From an uncultured Mailhella sp. (GTDB taxonomy: Bacteria > Desulfobacterota > Desulfovibrionia > Desulfovibrionales > Desulfovibrionaceae): DNA of 23,552 nt. The translations under genes were made by a program, and so were the position numbers. The stretch lies in the NCBI GenBank assembly GCA_910577155.1, contig CAJTMS010000034.1, forward strand, positions 1 through 23,552, written 5' to 3'. Each line of letters begins with the position of its first letter. The first letter of the stretch is position 1. Below, piece after piece: positions 13,965 through 22,761 of this stretch. The notes beneath the pieces are model-generated. The model was not told the origin of the DNA. It did not search any database and saw only the letters and a program-made list of their open reading frames with translations.

Positions 13965-16210
13965 TGAGTAATAGTATGGAATTATCAAAAGAAATACAAC
14001 AGTTAACAGACAGATTAACCTATATAAAAGATATTTTTGCCGGCAAGCATCAAGAAGATATTAACCTTCTGGAAACGCGTTTAAACGAGCTCAAAGAATG
14101 TGATGCACAAAATGCTGATGAAATGATGAAAACGCTTGAAGAGCTTTTCAATTTCATGGAGAAAAAGCTCGAAGCGAAACTGACCCCCATGGACAAAGTT
14201 CGCATTGTTCGTCACCCTCAGCGCATTTGTTTAAAAGATATACTTGAAAACGTCTACGACAACTATACGGAAATTGGCGGACAGGACGAACATACCAACG
14301 ACCCAGCCGTGCTCATTGCCCGTGCCTATATTACCCGCCATTATGGCAAAAAAACTTATCACCAGTCTGTCATGGTTATCGGACATGAAAAAGGACACGG
14401 CGAAGAATTCAGAAATGGCGGATCCGCTAAACCTTGGGGTAATGCCAAAGCTTTGCACTATATGCAGGTAGCTGAAACTGAAGGTATCCCCATTCACTCC
14501 TATATTTTTACTCCCGGCGGCGACCCTGTTGAAGAATATCCCGGAGCTGCACAGCAAATTGCCAAAAATATTTATGAAATGGCTGGATTGTCTGTTCCTA
14601 TTGTTGCCCTTATTTCCGAAGGCGGTTCAGGAGGCGCCGAAGCCTTTGGACTTGCGGATAAACGCCTTATGCTTTCTCATGGCTATTATTCCGTTATTTC
14701 TCCGGAAGGAGCTGCTGCCATTGAAGGAAGATTAAAACGCGGTGAACGGGCAAGTGCGGAACTTGTGGAACGCTGTGCAAAAAATTTGCATTTAACAGCG
14801 CAGGATAACTTATCCTTTGGCTATATTGACAAAATAGTACAAGAACCTCTCTTAGGGGCAAGACCTCATCATTATGATTTTTTCCGTACCCTTCGTCAGG
14901 AAATTATCCGTGCAACAGATGAAATTATGCTCACCTCCAATGGTTTTTCTATTTTTAATTTCAGCAAACTCCACCGTATTCAAAATCCGGATACCAATCT
15001 TGATGAAACCTTTGTCCGCTGGCATATTAAACGCAGTCTTCGCAGTGATTTAATCGAAGAAAGACAGCATAAATTTATCCGCATGTCACGGAAAAGCTAT
15101 ATCAACAGGCAAAGCATACTCGGGGCACTGGCTGATACATGGGCTGAACAGTGGCGTGAAGTGTATAACAGGCTTGTCTATGATATTTATCATCGCCAAC
15201 GCAAAAACTATCAGCGCCTTAGAGAAGAAATTGAAGCGGAATGGCTCAGTTTCAAACGCAAGACTTCAAAACCGTTTAAAAATGCCTATAACAAAGTACG
15301 CCGTATTGATCAGGTCGCAGAAGAAGAACTGACAACACTTTCAAAATGGGAAGATGAAGACAGCCGAAAAAAAGCATGGACATGGGTCAGCCCCAGAGCA
15401 AAAGAAGACAGGGCTGTTACGTGTACCAACACCGCCACCTATGGCTGCGTTGATTTATGGGCACCGGATCTTTACAATGAATTTGCAGGAGTATGCACAA
15501 ACTGCGGTCACCATTTCAAAATGGAATACCAATGGTTTATGTATAACTGTTTTGATAAAAATTCTATTTACGAATTTAATAATGAATGGGAAGCCGGTAA
15601 TCCTTTGAATTTCCCAACCCTTGACGAACGTTTAAAAGAAGCAAGGGAAAAAACAAAATTAAAATCAGCCTGCATTACCTATGAAGCTCGGCTTGACGGC
15701 ATACGCTGCGTTGTGGCTATTTTGGCTGCTCCCTTTAGAGGAGGTTCCGTTGGCGCGGCAGAAGGGGCAAAGCTTATTTCCGCCATTGATAGAGCCCGCA
15801 GAAAACGGTATCCTCTGATTATTTATTCTCATGGCACAGCCGGTATCCGTATTCAGGAAGGTACCCACGGCGTTATCCAAATGCCCCGCGTCACCATTGC
15901 TGTCCGCCGCTATCTTCGTGCAGGAGGATTGTATCTTGTCATTTATGATACCAACAGCTTTGGCGGACCTGTTGCAAGTTTTCTTGGCTGTGCGCACTAT
16001 CAATTTGCCATGCGTTCTTCAAACCTTGGTTTTGCCGGTCCTGCCGTTATTAAAAATACAACAGGCATTGATGTTCCCCCTGATCACCATAACTGCTATA
16101 AAGCCCTCTCACGCGGACATATTCAAGGGGTCTGGGACAGACGCGACATGCGTACCAATTTAAAACAGGCATTACTCACCATGGGCGGACGAAACCTTTA
16201 TTACAGATAA
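13964..16210 (+). CDS. Fused acetyl-CoA carboxylase carboxyltransferase, alpha-beta order
   Basis: 748-residue single chain that transfers CO2 from carboxybiotin to acetyl-CoA to give malonyl-CoA. Residues about 1-310 match AccA: an N-terminal helical region, RHPQR, IGHEKG, and the oxyanion motif GGSGG at 220-224 followed by YSVISPEG. A helical, charged linker covers about 340-470. Residues about 480-748 match AccD, with a zinc-finger-like set C487-x7-C495-x15-C511-x2-C514 and the crotonase motifs SHGTAGIRIQEG and FGGPVASFLG (G667-G668). Free-standing AccD has CxxC in the first knuckle, so the CX7C here is unusual. The ATG overlaps the biotin carboxylase stop (TAATG); a second in-frame ATG is at 13976. 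The chain is uninterrupted, so this is a true fusion, not a frameshift artefact. Confidence 0.93.
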   Translation: MSNSMELSKEIQQLTDRLTYIKDIFAGKHQEDINLLETRLNELKECDAQNADEMMKTLEELFNFMEKKLEAKLTPMDKVRIVRHPQRICLKDILENVYDNYTEIGGQDEHTNDPAVLIARAYITRHYGKKTYHQSVMVIGHEKGHGEEFRNGGSAKPWGNAKALHYMQVAETEGIPIHSYIFTPGGDPVEEYPGAAQQIAKNIYEMAGLSVPIVALISEGGSGGAEAFGLADKRLMLSHGYYSVISPEGAAAIEGRLKRGERASAELVERCAKNLHLTAQDNLSFGYIDKIVQEPLLGARPHHYDFFRTLRQEIIRATDEIMLTSNGFSIFNFSKLHRIQNPDTNLDETFVRWHIKRSLRSDLIEERQHKFIRMSRKSYINRQSILGALADTWAEQWREVYNRLVYDIYHRQRKNYQRLREEIEAEWLSFKRKTSKPFKNAYNKVRRIDQVAEEELTTLSKWEDEDSRKKAWTWVSPRAKEDRAVTCTNTATYGCVDLWAPDLYNEFAGVCTNCGHHFKMEYQWFMYNCFDKNSIYEFNNEWEAGNPLNFPTLDERLKEAREKTKLKSACITYEARLDGIRCVVAILAAPFRGGSVGAAEGAKLISAIDRARRKRYPLIIYSHGTAGIRIQEGTHGVIQMPRVTIAVRRYLRAGGLYLVIYDTNSFGGPVASFLGCAHYQFAMRSSNLGFAGPAVIKNTTGIDVPPDHHNCYKALSRGHIQGVWDRRDMRTNLKQALLTMGGRNLYYR

Positions 16211-16225
16211 GTCATTGGACATACT

Positions 16226-16876
16226 ATGTTAGATATTACAAAACTTTTAGAAGAAATCAAACAGCATCCCTATAAGGATTTGAGCATACGCACGCCTCAT
16301 ACCGGGATTATTGAATTTTCCAATATTCAGGAAGGGGATAACGTTATAGATGCAACGGGTGAATTCAGAGAAATTCCGGGAACAAAAATCGCTGTTATTA
16401 CTCGTGAAAATAATCCTCGTTTTATTCATGCCTGTCAAAAAGGGATGATTCAAAAACTCCATAGGGAATATGACAGCCGTTTTGTTGAATCCGGAGTTGA
16501 AATTGGTGTGTTACGCCATTTTCTCACCAAAGAAGAAGTCATCAATACCATTTTGCAAAAGACGCTGCATCTTTTCTATGCGCCGGAACGAGCCAAATAT
16601 TATTTTATTCCTGATATCAACACAAAAGTTAAAGTTTATGGCTGCCGCTCTGTTACGGTCACCAACGGCATGGAATTATTTATTGTTTCCCGCATGAAGC
16701 GTGAAGTTCCCCTTTCTTATACGGGACCAAACGGGATTATTTATCAAGTTTATTTTGACCATAATCAAAATATTGACGTTAACCAGCCGCTAATCGGGGT
16801 CTGTTCTCCCGATCAGGTGGAAACCATTGAAGATGTCATCAGCCGTGTCAATCACGAATGGAAAGAACAAAATTAA
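16226..16876 (+). CDS. Biotin carrier protein of acetyl-CoA carboxylase with atypical biotinyl domain
   Basis: 216 residues. The C-terminal part (about 150-192) has the shape of a biotinyl domain: SRMKRE with candidate biotin lysine K158, then a hydrophobic strand pair with NG at 169-170 and DVNQPLIGV at 184-192. The usual (A/S)MKM is replaced by RMKR. An N-terminal segment (about 57-96) has the same pattern, ending VESGVEIGVL, but has NN where MK should be, suggesting a duplicated lipoyl/biotinyl fold with one modified copy. It resembles neither the length nor the Ala/Pro-rich linker of E. coli AccB (156 aa). Its place 15 bases after the carboxyltransferase gene, in an operon otherwise missing a carrier, is the strongest argument for the role. 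The ribosome site is weak (GGA). Confidence 0.75.
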   Translation: MLDITKLLEEIKQHPYKDLSIRTPHTGIIEFSNIQEGDNVIDATGEFREIPGTKIAVITRENNPRFIHACQKGMIQKLHREYDSRFVESGVEIGVLRHFLTKEEVINTILQKTLHLFYAPERAKYYFIPDINTKVKVYGCRSVTVTNGMELFIVSRMKREVPLSYTGPNGIIYQVYFDHNQNIDVNQPLIGVCSPDQVETIEDVISRVNHEWKEQN

Positions 16877-16892
16877 TACTCTGCGGTAAATT

Positions 16893-16943
16893 AACATAAA
16901 AAAGACTTTCTCATTTTGAGAAAGTCTTTTTTATGTTTTTTCG
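16893..16943. terminator. 21-bp hairpin terminator, bidirectional
   Basis: Perfect 21-bp stem (16893-16913 with 16917-16937) with a TTT loop. The stem contains A6/T6 runs that place a U-tract after the GC-bearing core in either direction. It ends the acetyl-CoA carboxylase operon 16 bases after its last stop codon and faces the convergent efflux operon, whose last gene stops at 17051. The bases between 16944 and 17050 show nothing else convincing. Confidence 0.92.
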
Positions 16944-17050
16944 CTTTGTTATATTATCAGGTTGATTTTATAAGAACCGGATATAATGACAAAAAGTTAT
17001 TTGGCAATCACTTTCATCGCTTCCTATTGCTTTTTCCAACAAAATACATT

Positions 17051-20000
17051 TTATCGTTTTAATGAAATTTTGTACGCAAAAGCATACAGCACAGGGAAAA
17101 TAAATAAGGTTAAAATAGTAGAAACAAATAAACCGAAAATAATTGTTGCAGACATACCGCCAAATAAGGGGTCAAAAAGCAAGGGCAGCATGCCAAAAAT
17201 TGTTGTTATAGCCGCCAAGGAAACAGAACGAATACGGCTGACAGCAGAATCAATCAAGGCAATAAAGGGATTTTTTTTGAGCTCCTTAATTTCATAATTA
17301 ATTTCATCAACCAGCACAATAATATTTTTTATCATCATGCCTGTCAGCGATACGGTTCCCACAATGGACATAAAGCCAAAGGTCATGCCAAAAAGCAAAA
17401 GTCCCGGCATAATGCCGATAAACGCAAAAGGCAGAGAAAGAAAAATCAAAAACGGAATTTTGATATCAGCAAAAAGCAGGACGCAAATTATCAGCATAAA
17501 AAGCCCTGCAACAGGAACATAGTCCAATATGGCAAAAACATTTTTGGTCTGCTCATGGTGCTCCCCAAGCCAAAACATGGAATAGCCCTTGGGCAAAGAT
17601 ATTTTTTCAATGTCAGCAAGTACCTCATTGCGTGCAGTATCAGGCATGGAATCAAAAGCAACCTCACACTGCACCGTCAGGGTACGCACCCTGTTTCTTC
17701 GCCAAATCTGCCCTTCTTCAAATTTCATGCTTTCACTGCGCAGCACAGAAGACAAGGGCAAGGCATTGGTATTCATGCCCCAAATAGGAGTTTGCCCGAT
17801 ATTCAAAAGATCAGTGCTTCCCTCCTGTAAATTTTGTTTCAAAATCACTGAAACAACATTGCCGTTTTCATTTATTTTGCCAATATTAATGCCGTCACCA
17901 TTTGCCATCAGCGCAACAGCCACATCAGAGGGCATAACCCGCACAAGTTTTGCTAACACATCAGAATATTCTCCTTCCCAAACCATAAGCCTGTTCCGCC
18001 AGTCTGTCGTGACACTGGAAATATGGGAATTTTTTTGGAATATTGAAATGGCCTTGTCTGCAAGTTCCCGTAAAACTTGCGGATCAGGACCGGAAAAAGC
18101 AAGTTCTATGGGATAAGGCACGGGTGTTCCATTGGGATATTTCCTAATCCCGAGCATTACTTCCGGATAAGAATTATCGACAAAATCGGAGATTTTTGCA
18201 CTTAACTCGTCTAGATACTTAATATCATCAAGATTTACAACAAGCTGAGCATAGGAAGTATTGGGAGACTGCGGAATGACTGCCACATAAAAACGGGGCA
18301 CTGATGCGCCTGTTGCAAGGACAACAGAGCTTACTCCTTCTTGTTCCTTGATAAATTCTGCAACACTTTTTCCTATATTTTCAACACGCTCTATGCGGCT
18401 TCCCTCAGATACCCAAAGATTTACGGTAAAACCTTTTTTGTCAGAAGGAGGAAAGAAAATTTTTGGAATAAACAAAAAAAGCAGCATGGCAAGCAAAAAT
18501 GCCAAACAGGTAAATACCAGCGTTTTCTTTTGATTTTTCAATAACACATATAAAATACGCCTGCATTTGCGGTAAAATTTTCTTTCGCGCACTGAAGGAG
18601 GGGAAATTTGCACCTTGGATAAATAAGTTTCACAGTATACAGGTGTTTGCGTCAAACAAAGCACCCAGCTCAGCATAAGGGAAATACCTACCACCAGAAA
18701 AACAGAACCCACATATTCACCTAAATACGTAGGCATTAAATACGCGGGCAAAAAGGCTAAACCGGCAATGGCTGTTGCCCCGAGCAGGGGGATAGCCGTT
18801 TTTTTCGTAGACTCAAGCAAGGTTTCACGCATAGGAACACCTTTATTTCTCAATACAAGTACCCTGTCCACAACCACAATGGAATTATCCACAAGCATAC
18901 CCATGGCAATAATAAACGCAGCAAGCGATACACGCTGCAAATCAATATGCAGCAAAAGCATCATGATAAGTGTGCCCAAAATGGAAAAAACAAGCCCGCT
19001 TCCAATAATAAGACCGCTTCGTATGCCCATGGTAAAAAGAAGCACTCCTACCACCGTCACAACAGAAGCCAGCAAATTCCAAACAAAATTACGAATGGCG
19101 TTGGTGACAAGGTCCGGCTGGTAATAGACTTTTTCAATATTAATCCCCACAGGCAGTTTTTCTTGTAATTCTGCAATTTTTTCATCAATCATTCTGCCTG
19201 TTTTCACCACATTGCTGCCTGCTTCCGGAGAAAGGGAAACACCCATGGCACGTTTGCCGTTATAAAACATTTTTTGGGTCACTGGCTCAACAATACCTCG
19301 GGCAATTTCCGCAATATCCTTCAATCGCACAATCTGTACGGAACCATCGGATAACTCACGGGAAAAAACAATCAGATCTTCCAGCTTTTCCTTGGTATCG
19401 ATTTTATTGGTCAAACGCAAAGGAATACGCAAATTTCCAAAATCAACAGAGCTTGCCCCGGTAATCAAATTATCCAAAAATAAAGACGCAACAATGGTCT
19501 TTGGATTTAATCCCATGGCATGGACTTTTTCCTTATCCAGCTCCACAATAAGGGCATTTTCCACCTTTCCGAACTCGGAAACCTGCGCCACGCCGTCCAC
19601 GGCATTAAGGGTTTTCGTCACAAATTCCGTATATTTTTTTAATTCCTGTAAAGAAAAGGTATCATCCGCAGTAACGGCTAAAAAAATCCCGTATACTGCC
19701 CCATAATCATCCAAAACAATGGGGTCAATCGCGCCAACAGGCAATTTGAGCTTTGCATCGGCAATTTTTTTACGCACATTATCCCAGTACTGGTCAAGCT
19801 CATGGGGAGGAATAGACTCTTTCAGTTTAATTTTTACCTGTGAATAGCCTTGTTTTGAAACACTTTGCGTATAGTCAATATTGGGGATTTTTTGCAGTGC
19901 CTGTTCAATGACATCGGTAACATATAATTCCACGCTGTGGGCGTCAGCTTCCGGATACAGCGTTATGACCAACGCTTCTTTAATTTTAAATTCCGGATCT

Positions 20001-20107
20001 TCAAGCTTGCCAAGTTGGATATACGAAAAAATACCCCCGATAATAAGCAATATTACCAAAAAGCGGATAACAAGAGGATGATCTATGGAGTAATCAATAA
20101 ATTTCAT
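17051..20107 (-). CDS. RND-family efflux pump, inner-membrane permease
   Basis: 1018-residue proton-driven exporter of the HAE/AcrB superfamily, with twelve membrane segments and two large periplasmic loops in a duplicated layout. TM4 reads GMLVDNSIVVVD: D407 is kept, while the second Asp of AcrB is Asn (N408). The TM10 lysine is K927 in TGMMIKNIIVLVDE. The N terminus (LGKLEDPEFKIKEALVIT) resembles the TriC-type branch rather than AcrB itself. AGGCAG lies upstream of the ATG, and only seven bases separate it from the stop of the adaptor gene. It is the last gene of a channel-adaptor-pump operon. The substrate range cannot be inferred. Confidence 0.95.
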   Translation of the reverse strand: MKFIDYSIDHPLVIRFLVILLIIGGIFSYIQLGKLEDPEFKIKEALVITLYPEADAHSVELYVTDVIEQALQKIPNIDYTQSVSKQGYSQVKIKLKESIPPHELDQYWDNVRKKIADAKLKLPVGAIDPIVLDDYGAVYGIFLAVTADDTFSLQELKKYTEFVTKTLNAVDGVAQVSEFGKVENALIVELDKEKVHAMGLNPKTIVASLFLDNLITGASSVDFGNLRIPLRLTNKIDTKEKLEDLIVFSRELSDGSVQIVRLKDIAEIARGIVEPVTQKMFYNGKRAMGVSLSPEAGSNVVKTGRMIDEKIAELQEKLPVGINIEKVYYQPDLVTNAIRNFVWNLLASVVTVVGVLLFTMGIRSGLIIGSGLVFSILGTLIMMLLLHIDLQRVSLAAFIIAMGMLVDNSIVVVDRVLVLRNKGVPMRETLLESTKKTAIPLLGATAIAGLAFLPAYLMPTYLGEYVGSVFLVVGISLMLSWVLCLTQTPVYCETYLSKVQISPPSVRERKFYRKCRRILYVLLKNQKKTLVFTCLAFLLAMLLFLFIPKIFFPPSDKKGFTVNLWVSEGSRIERVENIGKSVAEFIKEQEGVSSVVLATGASVPRFYVAVIPQSPNTSYAQLVVNLDDIKYLDELSAKISDFVDNSYPEVMLGIRKYPNGTPVPYPIELAFSGPDPQVLRELADKAISIFQKNSHISSVTTDWRNRLMVWEGEYSDVLAKLVRVMPSDVAVALMANGDGINIGKINENGNVVSVILKQNLQEGSTDLLNIGQTPIWGMNTNALPLSSVLRSESMKFEEGQIWRRNRVRTLTVQCEVAFDSMPDTARNEVLADIEKISLPKGYSMFWLGEHHEQTKNVFAILDYVPVAGLFMLIICVLLFADIKIPFLIFLSLPFAFIGIMPGLLLFGMTFGFMSIVGTVSLTGMMIKNIIVLVDEINYEIKELKKNPFIALIDSAVSRIRSVSLAAITTIFGMLPLLFDPLFGGMSATIIFGLFVSTILTLFIFPVLYAFAYKISLKR

Positions 20108-20114
20108 AGTCTGC

Positions 20115-21245
20115 CTATAAAACTTCCCCGATATTTGTTGCAGAAAACTCTTCTAAAATCCTGACCTTCTGTCCCTCGTATAAATCATGCACACCTTTTA
20201 TAACAACAGCATCTCCAAGATCCAATCCCTCAACAATGATAATGCCGTTTTCTTCTGCCCGTAAAATTTGGACAGGTTTTAAATGTACGGATTCCTCACG
20301 GTAAATCCAAACATTACTTTGTCCGTTTTTCTCAAATACTGCCTCCACCGGAACATGCAAAGCTCGGGAATTATCATTGACATAATAAATATAAACAGTC
20401 CCTTCTGTACCCACCAGCAAATCTTCATCATTTTCTATATAAAAAACAACCGGATAAACAAGTTCAAAACTTTGCTTTACCTTGCCGACAGTTTGAACGG
20501 ACAAGGCATATCTTTTATCCTTATACACAAAGAAACATTGCGGATTTTTCCTGAAATACTGCATGTCATTCTGGGAAATATTAATTTGCACTTTTTTTCT
20601 GCCGTCAGAAGAAAAAGATAAAACAGGCATAGCAGGTGAAACCACAGTACCCACATCTACAAATTTTCGTTTGATATACCCGGCATAAGGGGCTTGCAGC
20701 AGCGTATCCGCTTTTTGATTTTCACTGTTCACATAGCCTTGCTTTGCTTCCCGATACGCTGCAAAACTTGCTTTTTCTTTTGCATCTGCACCCTCAAGCA
20801 TGGCTTTGGCTTCATCATATTTTTTCTTTGCAAGCGCATTTTCTTTATACAGAGCATCAAAACGGGCAAATTGCTTGCGGGCGTTATCTGCCTGAGCTTT
20901 TGCACCAAGATATGCATTTTTTGCAGAAAGCATTTTTTCTTCACTGGATTTTTGCTGCACCCTATAATCACGCTCATCAAGCTTTGCCAGCATTTGCCCC
21001 TTTTCAACAAAAGCTCCCACTTCATGGGGAAATTCCAAAATGGGACCTGCAACTTTAAACGATAAAACAGCTTCATTGCCGGCTTCCACAAGTGAAGGAA
21101 ATTTTACCACAAATTCTTTATCATTTTCCTCTACCGTATACACTGCAACCGGGCGTATACTCGTATTTTCCTTATTTTCACAGGCGACAAAAAATAAACA
21201 TAAAAAAATCAATATGTTATGAATAATACATTTTTTTCTCTTCAT
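20115..21245 (-). CDS. RND periplasmic adaptor (membrane fusion protein), lipoprotein
   Basis: 376 residues, exported. The basic and hydrophobic signal ends in LFFVAC, with C22 as the probable lipidated residue, followed by a charged mature N terminus. The order is barrel-sandwich half 1 (about 60-95, PHEVGAFVEKGQMLAKL), an alpha-helical hairpin rich in Lys, Ala and Glu (about 95-175), barrel half 2 (LLQAPYAGYIKRKFVDVGTV), then the beta-barrel and membrane-proximal domains. It links the RND pump to the outer-membrane channel in the periplasm. Its ATG overlaps the channel gene's stop as ATGA, and the pump follows after seven bases, so all three are made from one message. Confidence 0.93.
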   Translation of the reverse strand: MKRKKCIIHNILIFLCLFFVACENKENTSIRPVAVYTVEENDKEFVVKFPSLVEAGNEAVLSFKVAGPILEFPHEVGAFVEKGQMLAKLDERDYRVQQKSSEEKMLSAKNAYLGAKAQADNARKQFARFDALYKENALAKKKYDEAKAMLEGADAKEKASFAAYREAKQGYVNSENQKADTLLQAPYAGYIKRKFVDVGTVVSPAMPVLSFSSDGRKKVQINISQNDMQYFRKNPQCFFVYKDKRYALSVQTVGKVKQSFELVYPVVFYIENDEDLLVGTEGTVYIYYVNDNSRALHVPVEAVFEKNGQSNVWIYREESVHLKPVQILRAEENGIIIVEGLDLGDAVVIKGVHDLYEGQKVRILEEFSATNIGEVL

Positions 21246-22663
21246 TGTTGAACCATAATATTCCCACTTGGGTTTTGAACGTCATTCCATTGATAAGGAT
21301 TTTTCCCCATGGCAATTGCCAGTGTTCCCACTGCCAAACGATATTGAAAATAGGCTTTTTCATGAAAACTTATTGCTTCATGGTATTCCTTTAATGCAGA
21401 ATAATATTCTTTTAAATCAATAAGTTCATGCTTATATTCCGCCTGTTTTTGTTTAAATTTTCCTTCCATAGCCTGCAAATTTGTTTCTGCAACACCAAAA
21501 AGTTCCCGTGCATTTTGCATGCTATTATACGCAGAATGAATTTCTGAAATCAAAGTCCAATATTCTTTAACAAGTTCAAGTTCTGCAATTTTTTCCTGCC
21601 GCAGGGCTTTGCGATATTCATTAACTGTTTTAAACCCATTAAATACACTCAATAACCCAAAAAGCGAAAGAAAACTTGCATTATCTTCCAACAGCAAATT
21701 ATTATCAAAGCTGAATATATTGCCGCCTAAAATAATTTTTGGCAAAAATTCACTTATGGCACTTTTTTTAACATCTTCTCGAATTTTCAGGGACAGTGCG
21801 GAAATTTTCCATTTTTCATTTTCTTCCAAAGCTTGGAAGATACAATTTTCCAAATTGGGTAAAGAGAAAATTTCTTTTTCCAAGGGCAAAAAAGTAATCT
21901 GAACATCAAAAGGTACATGCAAACTTTGCAAAATATGGAAATAGGCAATTTCCTGCTCGCGTTTATTCTGCTGTAATGCTAACTCTTTTGATAAAAAATA
22001 GGCAGTCGCTTCGTCAAATTCCCATGGAAGTATACTTTCTGTCCGCAGAGATATCTTTGCCTGACGGACTAATTCTTCAGCAGACAGTTTTTCATGGAGC
22101 AAGGCATTTTCTTCGCCGGCTAAGGAAAACATATAAAAATATTCACTCATAACGCTCAAAGCAACGAGCTTTTCACTCAAGGATGTTAACAGGGTCCGGA
22201 TATCCAGTCCCTTATTTTTGGCACTGACTAAAAACCAAAGACTTGGCACAAAAACAGGAATTTGTGCGTTAAAAGCATACGCATAAAAACTGCTGTCAAG
22301 AATTGGTACAGCTAAATTATGAGGAAATCCGAGGAGTTTTGTAGGAAAATCCAAATGCAGCTGATCATAATTTTTCGTATAATCAGCTAAAATATTGACC
22401 TGCGGCAATAAATTTCCAACAGCAATTTGTTTGTCAATTTGCGCTATTTCCTGTTTTATCCGCGCTATTTGTAAATCCAAATTCCGCTCTTTTGCCAAAG
22501 CAATAACCTGTTCAAGGTTCAGCGTATTGTGGTATTTCCGAGTTAATTGTGTTTTAATCGCTTCTTGATTTTGCTGTACAAGAGTATCCGCTGAAAAAGG
22601 ATTTTTCATGGAACAGGCACTCAGCAGCACAAAACACAAAAGAATAACAATACGTTTTACCAT
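21242..22663 (-). CDS. TolC/OprM-like outer-membrane efflux lipoprotein
   Basis: 473 residues from the ATG at 22663. An in-frame GTG at 22669 would add two residues, but the GGG of the best ribosome site (22669-22671) overlaps that GTG and is well spaced for the ATG. The signal peptide has an ideal lipobox LSAC with C17, as in OprM-type channels. The mature protein is largely alpha-helical with two outer-membrane-efflux repeats, the first beginning NTLNLEQVIALAKERNLDLQIA. Three such protomers form the exit duct. It is the first gene of the efflux operon. Confidence 0.92.
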   Translation of the reverse strand: MVKRIVILLCFVLLSACSMKNPFSADTLVQQNQEAIKTQLTRKYHNTLNLEQVIALAKERNLDLQIARIKQEIAQIDKQIAVGNLLPQVNILADYTKNYDQLHLDFPTKLLGFPHNLAVPILDSSFYAYAFNAQIPVFVPSLWFLVSAKNKGLDIRTLLTSLSEKLVALSVMSEYFYMFSLAGEENALLHEKLSAEELVRQAKISLRTESILPWEFDEATAYFLSKELALQQNKREQEIAYFHILQSLHVPFDVQITFLPLEKEIFSLPNLENCIFQALEENEKWKISALSLKIREDVKKSAISEFLPKIILGGNIFSFDNNLLLEDNASFLSLFGLLSVFNGFKTVNEYRKALRQEKIAELELVKEYWTLISEIHSAYNSMQNARELFGVAETNLQAMEGKFKQKQAEYKHELIDLKEYYSALKEYHEAISFHEKAYFQYRLAVGTLAIAMGKNPYQWNDVQNPSGNIMVQQ

Positions 22664-22740
22664 AAACACCCGTCATACGGTTTGCAATATATCGTTTTGC
22701 CCATACCCTGCGACATATCATTAAAGTGTAAAAACAGAGC

Positions 22741-22755
22741 TGCCATACCATGGCA
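22741..22755 (-). repeat. Inverted repeat TGCCAT-acc-ATGGCA between two minus-strand genes
   Basis: Perfect 6-3-6 palindrome six bases beyond the stop of the exported-protein gene and upstream of the efflux operon. On the minus strand TTTTT follows six bases after the stem, so it could be a weak terminator or attenuator, or an operator for the efflux genes. I see no convincing sigma-70 promoter in this 98-base gap, so the efflux operon may be read from further upstream. Confidence 0.35.
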
Positions 22756-22761
22756 AAAATT

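Noticed and set aside
13964..16210. Possible artificial joining of accA and accD by sequencing error
   Set aside because: One uninterrupted frame with a long helical linker and no remnant stop, ribosome site or start between the halves; consistent with a true fusion.
16986..17297. 103-codon plus-strand frame after the acetyl-CoA carboxylase operon, with TATAAT just before it
   Set aside because: Most of it is antisense to the RND pump's conserved C terminus. The nearest -35 (TTGATT, about 16962) is only 14 bases from TATAAT, and there is no ribosome site.
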